From assembly GCA_014379595.1 (NCBI GenBank), contig JACMLM010000041.1:1-48491 (forward strand): 48,491 bases of DNA, written 5' to 3'. The notes under the pieces are model-generated. The model was not told the DNA's origin. It ran no database searches and was given only the letters and a program-made list of their open reading frames with translations. Shown here one piece after another: positions 23,312 through 30,835 of the stretch (within the stretch, counting starts at the first letter, position 1; each line of letters starts with the position of its first letter). The DNA comes from Anaerolineales bacterium (GTDB taxonomy: Bacteria > Chloroflexota > Anaerolineae > Anaerolineales > Villigracilaceae). A program made the translations under genes and the position numbers.

Positions 23312-23785
23312 TTATGTGTCCTGAATCTTGACATAAGACAAACCGAGTCTTTCCAAAACCTCAGCCTGTGCTTTCCACATAATCGCTTTTTCTTCGGCCT
23401 CAGCATGATCATATCCAAGCAGATGCAATGTCCCATGTACGACCAGCAATTGCACCTCAGCCTCCAGAGGATGACCTGAGGCTTGTGCCTGCTGTGCTGC
23501 CCGAGGGATCGAGATGAGAATATCTCCCAGATAAGGCGCACCAGTTTCAGGGTCCGATTCAGAAGCGGGGAATGAAAGCACATCGGTTGGCGCATCCACC
23601 CCAAGATATTCACGATTCAATTCATGCAGCTGTGCGTCATCTGTCAGGACGATGGTCATGTCTGCACTTTCAGGAGCTGACTCAAGGCCTGCACTGAGCC
23701 AAGTCGAAGTGTCGATAGTGAAGCGGGCCGCTCTTTCGAGCAGCACTGATTCTAAAAAATCCTGTTGATTATCAATGTTGATCAT
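23312..23785 (-). CDS. ybeY: Endoribonuclease YbeY, with a repeat-derived insertion near the N-terminus
   Basis: The 157-residue protein has the zinc motif HGTLHLLGYDH and the preceding TDVLSFP block that define YbeY, needed for 16S rRNA 3' maturation and ribosome quality control. The segment STWLSAGLESAPES (about residues 28-41) is encoded in part by ACTTCGACTTGGCTCAGTGC, a version of a dispersed genomic repeat, so the protein appears to have gained residues by repeat insertion. The start overlaps the end of the HD-protein gene by 4 nt. Confidence 0.93.
   Translation of the reverse strand: MINIDNQQDFLESVLLERAARFTIDTSTWLSAGLESAPESADMTIVLTDDAQLHELNREYLGVDAPTDVLSFPASESDPETGAPYLGDILISIPRAAQQAQASGHPLEAEVQLLVVHGTLHLLGYDHAEAEEKAIMWKAQAEVLERLGLSYVKIQDT
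23690..23711. repeat. Dispersed repeat (TTCGAC-GGCTCAG type) inside ybeY
   Basis: The minus strand reads CACTTCGACTTGGCTCAG and continues TGCA, a form of the TTCGACAGGCTCAG repeat family. It is in frame and adds residues to YbeY. Confidence 0.55.
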
Positions 23786-25893
23786 TTTTCTTTTCGCGGG
23801 GTGATCATAGTCGAATCCTGATCAGGGACTTTCGCATTAGGATATTGAATTCGCGGATGATAGGTACCGCGCAAAGTGGTGGCGAATGATTCAGTGATCA
23901 AACTCAGGTCTCGGAGCGTAAGAAGCGTATCATCCAATTGACCAAACTTTTGTACAGTTTCGATCACATTCCTTACGAGCGCGCGAAGTTCATCATCTGT
24001 GGCAGGGCGTTCGGCGCGGGCACGTGCTTCGGTGGCATCTGCCAGCATGAGCAATGCCGTTTCACGTGAAGTCGGGCGCGGACCGGGATAGCGGAAATCT
24101 TCGATCTCCACTTTGGTTACATCCCCACCCGCGGCTTCCATGGCCTGATTGTATTGATACCGCGTGATCAATGTGCCATGATGTTCGAGAATAAAATCAT
24201 GCAGGCGGCGCGGCAGGCGATGTTTCTTTGCCAACTGTACGCCATCTGTCACATGGCGGATAATGGTAGCTGCAGATTCTTCGGGGGTAATATCGTGATG
24301 TTTATTTACATTGCCAGGGATTTGATTTTCGATAAAGAACGTGGGATTAAGTGCTTTGCCAATATCATGGAACTGTGCGCCAACGCGCGTGAGCAAAGGA
24401 TCTGCTCCGATCTGTTCAGCAGCCTGTTCTGCAAGGTTGGCAACCTGCAAACTGTGCTGATACGTCCCCGGTGCATTACGAAGCAGAAATTGCAAAAGTG
24501 GATAATCAGGGCGAGAAATATCAAGGAGTTGAAATGTGGTGGTAAGCCCAAGGCTTTGAGCAAAAAGGAATTGAAGCAAAAGCGTTACGCTGGCTGCGGC
24601 GAATCCTGCAAATGCAACGATACCAAGAAATTGAACAATACCCAGCCAATCCGGCGTGAAAAACGGCAAACGATACGCAAGTAAGACGACCAGACCGGAA
24701 AGTGACACAGCTATACCTGCACGTACGAATCCCCAAAAACGGCGGACAGGACCCATCACCAGCAAACTAATAAGAGATGAGATCAAATAATATGGCGCGA
24801 GGTCAAGTGTATTGGGCAAACCATATGCCGCAAGCAGGCAAAGCGGAATAGCGATCACGAGTCCAACTTCGAGGCCGAACAAGGCAGTGATCAATAAACC
24901 TGCAGCTTGTAAAGGATAACCATATGGCGCAAGCGTGCGGTTGGTAAACAATCGTGCACCCACCAGAAAAACAATAAAGATTAAGGCAATGACTAGAATA
25001 CTACGCGGGTCATTCACTATTGACGAAAGATTACTGCGTAAAAAATTTAGAGGAACAAAAATAGCGGAAAGCAAAACAATGGCAGCAGCACCAAGCATAT
25101 CCTCCCAGCGCTGGCCGGAGTTGATCATTCCAAGTTGTTGAAAAGCTTCAAGGTCGGCAGGAGTGATCACTTCTCCTGCCGGTACAATCGTTTCCCCTGT
25201 TTTATAGGTCTGCACAATAGGTTGTACCGAATTACGTGCTGCTGCTCTCGTAGCAGTGGTCAGCTCTTCGCTATAAAAACTGTTCGGCACCACAAAAGCA
25301 GTGACCAGTTCTGTAACCAGCACCGACTGTTGTTCACTCAATGTAAGGCTTACAAAAGAAGAGATGCCCGCCTGTGCCGATTCCACTTTATCTTCGTAGA
25401 TGGCACGGCGCATGACTTGCTCCAAAACACGCAAGGTCTCTGCCTGTACAACCTCCCAGCGAGAATCGGCAATGGCCAGCAAATAGTCTATAGTCTCAAG
25501 CTGTAAACGCACATCACTGAGCGCCACCAACTCTGACTTTTTATCAACAGCAGCCATTTCCTCATTGGAACGCACAGAGGTAATGTACTGCATGGTTGTA
25601 TTCAAGCGATCGATCTGCTCTCTTGCGATTGCAGGGTCAGGCGCCGTATATACCAACTGCACGGCACCTTCTGCCGCTTGCCGCGCTTCTTCAGTGCGTA
25701 TATCACTTACATATTCAAGGTCACGCGGCGCCTGCAAAGTGATCTGTGAAACTGTGCCAATATTCAAGTCCTGTGCAGTTGGGCGCAGACCCACGGGCAA
25801 AGTCAGTACAGCAAAAGATATCAGGCTGACCGCAATGATCAGGCTGATCTGTAAAATTCGGATACGGTTGGAAACGGGGGTTCGTGCAGCCAT
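23782..25893 (-). CDS. PgpH/YqfF-type 7TM-HD phosphodiesterase (likely c-di-AMP)
   Basis: The 703-residue protein has one N-terminal membrane helix, an extracytoplasmic 7TMR-HDED region (about 50-250), seven membrane helices (about 275-465), and a cytoplasmic HD domain with YQHSLQVANLAEQAAEQIG, then FHDIGKALNPTFFIENQ and HHDITPEESA. This is the PgpH layout; known members hydrolyse c-di-AMP to pApA. It is followed by ybeY and dgkA in overlapping or tight order, the arrangement seen in Firmicutes. No c-di-AMP cyclase is in the window. A perfect 26-nt palindrome ends 8 nt before its ATG. Confidence 0.9.
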   Translation of the reverse strand: MAARTPVSNRIRILQISLIIAVSLISFAVLTLPVGLRPTAQDLNIGTVSQITLQAPRDLEYVSDIRTEEARQAAEGAVQLVYTAPDPAIAREQIDRLNTTMQYITSVRSNEEMAAVDKKSELVALSDVRLQLETIDYLLAIADSRWEVVQAETLRVLEQVMRRAIYEDKVESAQAGISSFVSLTLSEQQSVLVTELVTAFVVPNSFYSEELTTATRAAARNSVQPIVQTYKTGETIVPAGEVITPADLEAFQQLGMINSGQRWEDMLGAAAIVLLSAIFVPLNFLRSNLSSIVNDPRSILVIALIFIVFLVGARLFTNRTLAPYGYPLQAAGLLITALFGLEVGLVIAIPLCLLAAYGLPNTLDLAPYYLISSLISLLVMGPVRRFWGFVRAGIAVSLSGLVVLLAYRLPFFTPDWLGIVQFLGIVAFAGFAAASVTLLLQFLFAQSLGLTTTFQLLDISRPDYPLLQFLLRNAPGTYQHSLQVANLAEQAAEQIGADPLLTRVGAQFHDIGKALNPTFFIENQIPGNVNKHHDITPEESAATIIRHVTDGVQLAKKHRLPRRLHDFILEHHGTLITRYQYNQAMEAAGGDVTKVEIEDFRYPGPRPTSRETALLMLADATEARARAERPATDDELRALVRNVIETVQKFGQLDDTLLTLRDLSLITESFATTLRGTYHPRIQYPNAKVPDQDSTMITPRKEK

Positions 25894-25901
25894 AAAAATC
25901 C

Positions 25902-25927
25902 CTGCAAAGAGGCATGCCTCTTTGCAG
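25902..25927. terminator. Perfect 26-nt palindrome between yqeY and the HD-protein gene
   Basis: CTGCAAAGAGGCA and its complement TGCCTCTTTGCAG form one continuous palindrome. On the minus strand it follows the yqeY stop by 6 nt and is followed by GGATTTTT then ATG. It may act as a terminator/attenuator or mask the ribosome-binding site. Confidence 0.6.
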
Positions 25928-25933
25928 TGAAGG

Positions 25934-26380
25934 TTATTTCGTGAGCAATTCTTTTACAGTGGAGCTGATCATATCGTTCGGGGCACGACCCGCAACTTTG
26001 GGCATCACGATCTTCATCACCTTGCCCATATCACTCGGCGCAGATGCACCTGTTTCTGTAATAGCGGCTTGCACCAGCGCGCGCAATTCGTCGGCGGGCA
26101 TGGCTTTGGGCAGGAAAACCTCCAGTACTTTGATCTCCACTTCATTCTCTTCGATGAGATCGGGGCGATTGGCTGTTTTCGCTTCTTCAATTGCCTCACG
26201 ACGGTTCTTGATCTCTTTTTGGATCAAGCCCACCACAGCCAGATCTTCGATGGGAGCCTGTTTATCCACTTCGACTTGTTTTACAGCCGCAATCACCATG
26301 CGTACCGTGCGCTTGCGAACTTCATCGCCGCTTTTCATGGCGTCTTTCACTGATTCAGTAAGTTGAGTTTTTATATCCAT
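25934..26380 (-). CDS. yqeY: YqeY/GatB C-terminal-like domain protein
   Basis: The 148-residue protein has the YqeY family pattern: IKTQLTESVKDAMKSGDE, then RTVRMVIAAVKQVEVDK, FLPKAMPADELRALVQAAI and GKVMKIVMPKVAGRAPNDMIS. The domain resembles the tRNA-binding C-terminal part of GatB and may help Glu-tRNA(Gln) transamidation or another tRNA process; the exact role is unsettled. A TATAAT box lies 6 nt before the ATG and no Shine-Dalgarno is visible, which predicts a leaderless mRNA. Confidence 0.93.
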   Translation of the reverse strand: MDIKTQLTESVKDAMKSGDEVRKRTVRMVIAAVKQVEVDKQAPIEDLAVVGLIQKEIKNRREAIEEAKTANRPDLIEENEVEIKVLEVFLPKAMPADELRALVQAAITETGASAPSDMGKVMKIVMPKVAGRAPNDMISSTVKELLTK

Positions 26381-26386
26381 GATTTG

Positions 26387-26392
26387 ATTATA
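26387..26392 (-). promoter_or_regulatory. -10 box of a leaderless promoter for yqeY
   Basis: A perfect TATAAT stands 6 nt before the yqeY ATG (CAAATC between them). The spacing matches the promoters at 18101 and 27756. Confidence 0.6.
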
Positions 26393-26495
26393 CCCTTTCG
26401 TTAATGGGACGCACGACGCTCGTTTCCTTCCGCGCTGGAGCCGGCTTCAACAATCCAAGCTGCTCCACCCTCCTAATGAGTTCCTCCGCGAACAT
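26388..26495 (-). pseudogene. Possible gene remnant or small ORF overlapping the AT-rich gene end
   Basis: A 35-codon frame (MFAEELIRRVEQLGLLKPAP, then a basic stretch ending NERV) runs from 26495 to 26388. It has higher GC and more normal codon use than the adjacent 26473-26988 gene, whose last codons it overlaps in another frame. It could be the tail of a gene whose front was replaced, or a chance ORF. Evidence is compositional only. Confidence 0.25.
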
Positions 26496-26988
26496 AGATC
26501 ACATAAATTTCAAAGTCGGACATGTCAACATAAACTTCCTGCTCAAAATTTTCAGTAGTGCCCTTACATCCTTTCACTATTTTTGCACTGGAGAGCATCC
26601 ACCAATCAAACTGAGGCGATGCTATTTCTGCTGGTACTGTTAAAGTAGATAGTGGAACATCACATCTAGTACTATCTATAAATTCGTCTAAATCTGCCTT
26701 GTCAATTGCAAATCTCGTTTGTATATAAATGTCTCTAAGACCTGTAGTATAAGCAAAGATTTCTCTCGAGCTTAGTGGAAACTTGAATTCAGCATTTCCT
26801 TCGATAGCAGAAATTACTGAAGTATTACTTAAATCTTTTTCATAATCTAAAGCTTCAAGCTCTTGAACAACAGTTGAATCGTTATCAAGATCAATACTCT
26901 CAAATTTCCACCAAACAAAACCACACATAAATGCAATAATTAATCCAAACAAAACCAAAATAGTCTTTATTTTTTTATCAGGCTTCAT
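26473..26988 (-). CDS. Hypothetical membrane-anchored protein, AT-rich
   Basis: The 171-residue protein has one N-terminal transmembrane segment (KTILVLFGLIIAFMCGFVWW, residues 8-27) after a basic start, so the bulk is probably outside the membrane. The remainder is acidic, with two cysteines (about residues 109 and 141) that could pair. No family is recognised. The gene is markedly more AT-rich than its neighbours, which suggests recent acquisition. The next gene upstream is separated by 14 nt, so they are probably co-transcribed. Confidence 0.65.
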   Translation of the reverse strand: MKPDKKIKTILVLFGLIIAFMCGFVWWKFESIDLDNDSTVVQELEALDYEKDLSNTSVISAIEGNAEFKFPLSSREIFAYTTGLRDIYIQTRFAIDKADLDEFIDSTRCDVPLSTLTVPAEIASPQFDWWMLSSAKIVKGCKGTTENFEQEVYVDMSDFEIYVIYVRGGTH

Positions 26989-27002
26989 GGATTTTTCGCA
27001 GA

Positions 27003-27632
27003 CTAAATATCTGTAAACTTCGTCAACATTTCTGGCGTAAGCAATTTTTCCAAAATCCCGAATTCGTATATTGTACGTTTTATTGCAGCCGCACGTGCAT
27101 AATCGAACTTGAAACCCTGTTTTGGCGAATCAAGATTCATCCAACCGTGTGAATCACGGGGAAGAAGCGCAAGAGAGATTTTACGAAGAGGGGGAATGAA
27201 GTAAAACATGTCCATCGGAAAATAGACTTTACTGGAGTGAAGGCTGGGGCTTTCGAGCAAATCTTTTTGAACAGGATCAATTTCAGACGGAGCTGGAGGC
27301 GCTCCATTATTGGAGTGAGCGTCCAGCCACATTGAGACATAATTACTGTGGGCGTAGAAATCCTGTACGGTATGAATCAATTTGCCAAAGGCGATCCAGG
27401 CTGAGAGCACGCCCGGCGAAAGCAAAGCTGCAAGGATGAAGCCTCGTTGTTCATTAATATAACGATATGATTTATCGAAGGCATTATTATCAAAATGATA
27501 TTCATCATGGCCGAACTGCCCGCTCAACGAATCTTGTTTGATATTTGCGGCAGTAATAATCTCAAGTGCGCTGCGACTCACGCATGTGCTTAAGGCTTCG
27601 CTGGTCATTTCTTTATGTACGTATGTAAGCAT
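27003..27632 (-). CDS. HET-C / zinc-dependent phospholipase C-like protein
   Basis: In this 209-residue protein the block FGKLIHTVQDFYAHSNYVSMW (residues about 82-102) matches the HxxQDFYAHSN motif of HET-C-like and zinc-dependent phospholipase C-like proteins, in which the His and Asp residues bind metal. An earlier FGHDEYHFDNN segment (about residue 40) supplies more possible ligands. No signal peptide is visible, so a cytoplasmic location or non-classical export is likely. Function is inferred from the motif only. It forms a two-gene unit with the AT-rich membrane protein gene. Confidence 0.6.
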   Translation of the reverse strand: MLTYVHKEMTSEALSTCVSRSALEIITAANIKQDSLSGQFGHDEYHFDNNAFDKSYRYINEQRGFILAALLSPGVLSAWIAFGKLIHTVQDFYAHSNYVSMWLDAHSNNGAPPAPSEIDPVQKDLLESPSLHSSKVYFPMDMFYFIPPLRKISLALLPRDSHGWMNLDSPKQGFKFDYARAAAIKRTIYEFGILEKLLTPEMLTKFTDI

Positions 27633-27755
27633 CGCACCGCTCTTTGCATAAACAACTAAATTTGCCCAAAGAAATAATGACTATAAATCATAATTCTAAA
27701 GCAGTTTTTTATGCGGTACTCTGCAAAATTATAAGCGACGGACTGTTAAAGTGGT

Positions 27756-27761
27756 TATAAT
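27756..27761 (+). promoter_or_regulatory. -10 box of a leaderless promoter for the adenosyltransferase gene
   Basis: TATAAT is followed by GCGCCC and then the ATG at 27768, leaving 6 nt and no Shine-Dalgarno. No clear -35 hexamer is seen. Confidence 0.6.
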
Positions 27762-27767
27762 GCGCCC

Positions 27768-28310
27768 ATGACTTTTTATACTGCAAAAGGTGACGACGGC
27801 ACTACAGGTTTGCTCGGAGAAGGCCGCGTTCCAAAGTATCATATCCGCATGGAAGCCATTGGTGCTCTGGATGAGGCTTCTGCCGCGCTTGGGTTGGCAC
27901 GTGCGCAATGTTCCGCTCCGAAAATTGCTCCCATTTTGCTCGAAGCACAACGTGATCTTTACAAGCTTATGGCAGAAGTAGCTGCCACGCCAGAAAATGC
28001 TCCGCGCTTTCATTTTATTGATGATGCACGTGTAGGCTGGCTCGAAGAGCAAACAGATGACCTAACCAAGATCGTTGAGATGCCAAAGGAATTTATTTTG
28101 CCCGGCGACACCATCGGAGGGGCAGCACTCTCAATGGCGCGCGCCATCGTCCGCCGTGCCGAAAGATGCGTGGTGAATCTCTTTGATGAAGATGAAGTGA
28201 TCAACCCAGACTTGCAGCGTTATCTAAACAGGCTTTCATCCTTATGTTTTGTGCTGGAACTTCTTGAGAATCAAAATGCGGGGAAGAAGACATCGCTTGC
28301 GAAATCGTAA
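27768..28310 (+). CDS. PduO-type cob(I)alamin adenosyltransferase
   Basis: The 180-residue protein starts with the family signature FYTAKGDDGTTGLLGEGRV (ATP-binding loop) and contains EAIGALDEASAALGLARA, then FILPGDTIGGAALSMARAIV, RRAERCVVNL and YLNRLSSLCFVLEL. These define the PduO/MMAB-type ATP:Co(I)rrinoid adenosyltransferase that makes adenosylcobalamin. It is cytoplasmic and acts as a trimer in this family. No other cobalamin gene or cobalamin riboswitch is in the window. The predicted transcript is leaderless. It is followed by a terminator formed by a short repeat. Confidence 0.94.
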   Translation: MTFYTAKGDDGTTGLLGEGRVPKYHIRMEAIGALDEASAALGLARAQCSAPKIAPILLEAQRDLYKLMAEVAATPENAPRFHFIDDARVGWLEEQTDDLTKIVEMPKEFILPGDTIGGAALSMARAIVRRAERCVVNLFDEDEVINPDLQRYLNRLSSLCFVLELLENQNAGKKTSLAKS

Positions 28311-28318
28311 ACTTAGCA

Positions 28319-28382
28319 GACTTCGGAAGTCTTTTTAGAGTCTTCATTACAAGAATTCTTCAAGAGAGACTTCCGAAGTCTA
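28319..28382. repeat. AGACTTCGGAAGTCT inverted repeat pair with terminator
   Basis: AGACTTCGGAAGTCT (28319-28333) recurs as its exact reverse complement at 28368-28382, 34 nt apart. Each arm is itself a small hairpin; the first is followed by TTTTT and should terminate the adenosyltransferase transcript. Confidence 0.75.
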
Positions 28383-28405
28383 TTTAAATCATATAAAGGT
28401 AAAAC

Positions 28406-29113
28406 ATGACAGGCACTTTAATTAACGTCGCCACAATTCTTATAGGCGGGACGATTGGTTTAATTTTTGGGGCACGTATTCCTGAAAGATTTAAAATGAC
28501 CGTGATCGCAGGGATGGGACTCTTTGTATCAGCAATGGGTTTGCAAATGTTTTTCAAAAGCGAGAATCAATTGATCGTGCTCGGCGCACTGATCATTGGC
28601 GCATTAATCGGAGAGTGGTTAAAGATCGAGGATAGATTACAAACCTTCGGTCAGGCTCTTGAACAACGCTTTTCAAAAGATGCCGAAATGGGTTCTGGTT
28701 CGAAATTCGTTCGCGGATTTATGGTATCTTCCCTGTTATTCTGCATCGGGCCTATGGCAATTCTTGGTTCCATTCAGGATGGTTTAACAGGCGATTACAA
28801 TCTGCTCGCGGTAAAATCCACCTTGGATGGATTTGCATCCATCGCATTCGCATCCACGCTTGGAATTGGTGTGCTGTTCTCATCAATTGTCGCTTTGATC
28901 TATCAAGGTGGGATTAGTTTACTGGCTGGTCAACTCAGCGCCATTGTCACCGAACCGATGATGAACGAAATGACTGCTACCGGCGGCGTGATCCTACTTG
29001 GGCTTGCCATCAGTAATATGCTTGAGATCAAGAAAATTCGCGTGGGGAATTTTCTGCCTGCATTGATAGCGGCTCCATTAATTGTATGGGTGTTGGGGTT
29101 GTTGAACATATAA
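28406..29113 (+). CDS. DUF554 family membrane protein
   Basis: The 235-residue protein has about six hydrophobic segments and the DUF554 (YdfK-like) pattern: GTLINVATILIGGTIGLIFG at the start, LGALIIGALIGEWLKIEDRL, FCIGPMAILGSIQDGLTGD and FASTLGIGVLFS. Members are uncharacterised inner-membrane proteins; a transport role is sometimes suggested without proof. AAAGGT precedes the ATG. The gene stands alone between a repeat and a strong terminator. Confidence 0.92.
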   Translation: MTGTLINVATILIGGTIGLIFGARIPERFKMTVIAGMGLFVSAMGLQMFFKSENQLIVLGALIIGALIGEWLKIEDRLQTFGQALEQRFSKDAEMGSGSKFVRGFMVSSLLFCIGPMAILGSIQDGLTGDYNLLAVKSTLDGFASIAFASTLGIGVLFSSIVALIYQGGISLLAGQLSAIVTEPMMNEMTATGGVILLGLAISNMLEIKKIRVGNFLPALIAAPLIVWVLGLLNI

Positions 29114-29115
29114 AC

Positions 29116-29144
29116 AAAAAAGTCCCTGTAAATGGGACTTTTTT
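29116..29144. terminator. Bidirectional terminator after the DUF554 gene
   Basis: AAAAAAGTCCC and GGGACTTTTTT form an 11-bp stem with a 7-nt loop. It follows the DUF554 stop at once and also faces the tRNA gene on the minus strand. Confidence 0.9.
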
Positions 29145-29193
29145 GTTACCTATCTGGGACTCAAATACTTTTGTGTCTCAGACCCTTAGATTT

Positions 29194-29268
29194 TGGTGAC
29201 CCCGGGGGGGCTCGAACCCTCAACAAATTGCTTAAGAGGCAACTGCTCTGCCATTGAGCTACGGGGCC
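29194..29268 (-). tRNA. tRNA-Lys (anticodon CTT), CCA encoded
   Basis: The minus strand folds as a cloverleaf: acceptor GGCCCCG/CGGGGTC, D arm GCTC/GAGC, anticodon stem GTTGC/GCAAT with loop CTCTTAA (anticodon CTT), T loop TTCGAGC, discriminator A and encoded CCA. It reads AAG codons. The T stem GAGGG/CCCCC has one A-C mismatch at the second pair, which is unusual. Confidence 0.93.
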
Positions 29269-29322
29269 AACTAAAGTTGCGGACGGGAATTATACCTGAA
29301 AGAAAATCGGTGTCAACAAATT

Positions 29323-30795
29323 TCAGAATTGCCTAAATACAGCAGTACTTGCCAGTAAAAATAACCATTGCGGGACAAAACTTAAGACAACAGTGGCAAT
29401 CGCAGTAATTGCAGTAGTAAAGCTAAGCCAGGGTTCACGCTCAATGGTTGGGTCGCCTTCACGCATGTACATGTTTACAACGACACGTAGATAATAATAT
29501 GCAGAAACTAAGGAAGTGACAACACCAATGATGGCCAGGCCGTTATATCCACCGGCGATGGCAGCGCGGAATAAGTAGAACTTACCCACCATACCTAATG
29601 TTGGTGGGAAACCAATGAATGAAAGCATGAAGACTGCCATTGCTGCAGCAAGTGCAGGATATTTTTTAGCTAATCCTGCGTAATCTGAAATCTCAAGGTC
29701 TTTCCCCTCTGCTTTTTCGAGGAAGATAACAACTGCCCACGTTCCAAAGTTTGTGATTACATAAGCCACGAGATAGAACAACCCTGCTGCAATGGAAATT
29801 GACATTACGTCTTTATTTCCATACGGTACAAAAGCCATGAGAATGTAGCCCGCATGTGCAATACTTGAATAGGCGAGCATACGCTTGATATTAGATTGTG
29901 AGATGGCAACGACATTGCCGACAATCATTGTCAAGGCAGCCAAGGCCCAGATAACATCGGCCATATCTGCTGAGAGGGCTGGGAATGCTGTGGCAAACAC
30001 ACGGAACAATGCTGCAAAACCTGCGATCTTGGCACCTGAGGACATAAATGCGGTAACAGCTGTTGGTGCACCTTGATATACGTCAGGAGTCCACATGTGG
30101 AATGGAACAGCCGCAACCTTGAAGCCAAAACCGACGAGGAGTAGAGCGGCCCCAATGGTTAGAAGCAGGGTCCCCCCTGAGCCTGTCGAAGGGCTTGAGG
30201 TCCCGTTTGAGACGAATGCAGAGATACCGCTCAAGGATGTAGTGCCCGTCGCACCAAAAACCAAAGCAGTTCCGTATACAACAAATCCAGTTGCAAATGC
30301 GCCGAGCAAAAAGTATTTGATGCCTGCTTCTTCTGATTCCTGTTTACGTTTGAAAGCAGCAAGTACATACAAAGGAATGGAAAGTAATTCAAGCGCAAGG
30401 AAAACAATAATCAGATCATCAGCCTGAGCCATGAGCATCATACCGCTTACACTAAAGAGTAAAAGTGTATAGTATTCGCCGCGTTCAAGCCCCATGCGTT
30501 TGACATATCCATAAGCAAGAGCAATACCCAATAAACCGCTGACGAGCAGAAGTACATTGACAAAGGTTGAGAAACCGTCGAGCACAACCATATCATTGAA
30601 GCCTGTGCTCTCGCGACCGATCTGTGAAATGGTGAAGCCTAAAGTAACAGCCAACCCCAAAGCGGACAGGAATGCTGTAAGACTCTTGCGGCTCTTCGGA
30701 ATAAAGAGATCGGCAAGCAAAAGCAAACAAGCCCACACAATGAGGATGATGAGCGGGAGAAGCGTGTAATAGTCTTTGTATTCAGGTTGCATCAT
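29323..30795 (-). CDS. nuoN: NADH-quinone oxidoreductase subunit N
   Basis: The 490-residue antiporter-like membrane subunit of complex I has about 14 helices. The family blocks LSIPLYVLAAFKRKQESEEA with GIKYFLLGAFATGF, and KVAAVPFHMWTPDVYQGAPT with the proton-channel Lys, are present, along with MLAYSSIAHAGYILM. The stretch SNGTSSPSTGSGGT near residue 205 is partly encoded by CCCTTCGACAGGCTCAGG, a dispersed repeat that seems to have lengthened a loop without breaking the frame. It is the last gene of the nuo operon. Confidence 0.96.
   Translation of the reverse strand: MMQPEYKDYYTLLPLIILIVWACLLLLADLFIPKSRKSLTAFLSALGLAVTLGFTISQIGRESTGFNDMVVLDGFSTFVNVLLLVSGLLGIALAYGYVKRMGLERGEYYTLLLFSVSGMMLMAQADDLIIVFLALELLSIPLYVLAAFKRKQESEEAGIKYFLLGAFATGFVVYGTALVFGATGTTSLSGISAFVSNGTSSPSTGSGGTLLLTIGAALLLVGFGFKVAAVPFHMWTPDVYQGAPTAVTAFMSSGAKIAGFAALFRVFATAFPALSADMADVIWALAALTMIVGNVVAISQSNIKRMLAYSSIAHAGYILMAFVPYGNKDVMSISIAAGLFYLVAYVITNFGTWAVVIFLEKAEGKDLEISDYAGLAKKYPALAAAMAVFMLSFIGFPPTLGMVGKFYLFRAAIAGGYNGLAIIGVVTSLVSAYYYLRVVVNMYMREGDPTIEREPWLSFTTAITAIATVVLSFVPQWLFLLASTAVFRQF
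30177..30196. repeat. Dispersed repeat (TTCGACAGGCTCAG) inside nuoN
   Basis: The minus strand reads CCCTTCGACAGGCTCAGG, a repeat core common in bacterial genomes. It is in frame, encodes part of SPSTGSGG, and lies in a loop between helices. Confidence 0.7.
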
Positions 30796-30835
30796 AGCGA
30801 TCAGCTCTTGGCAGTTAGTAATTGATATTTGGAGA

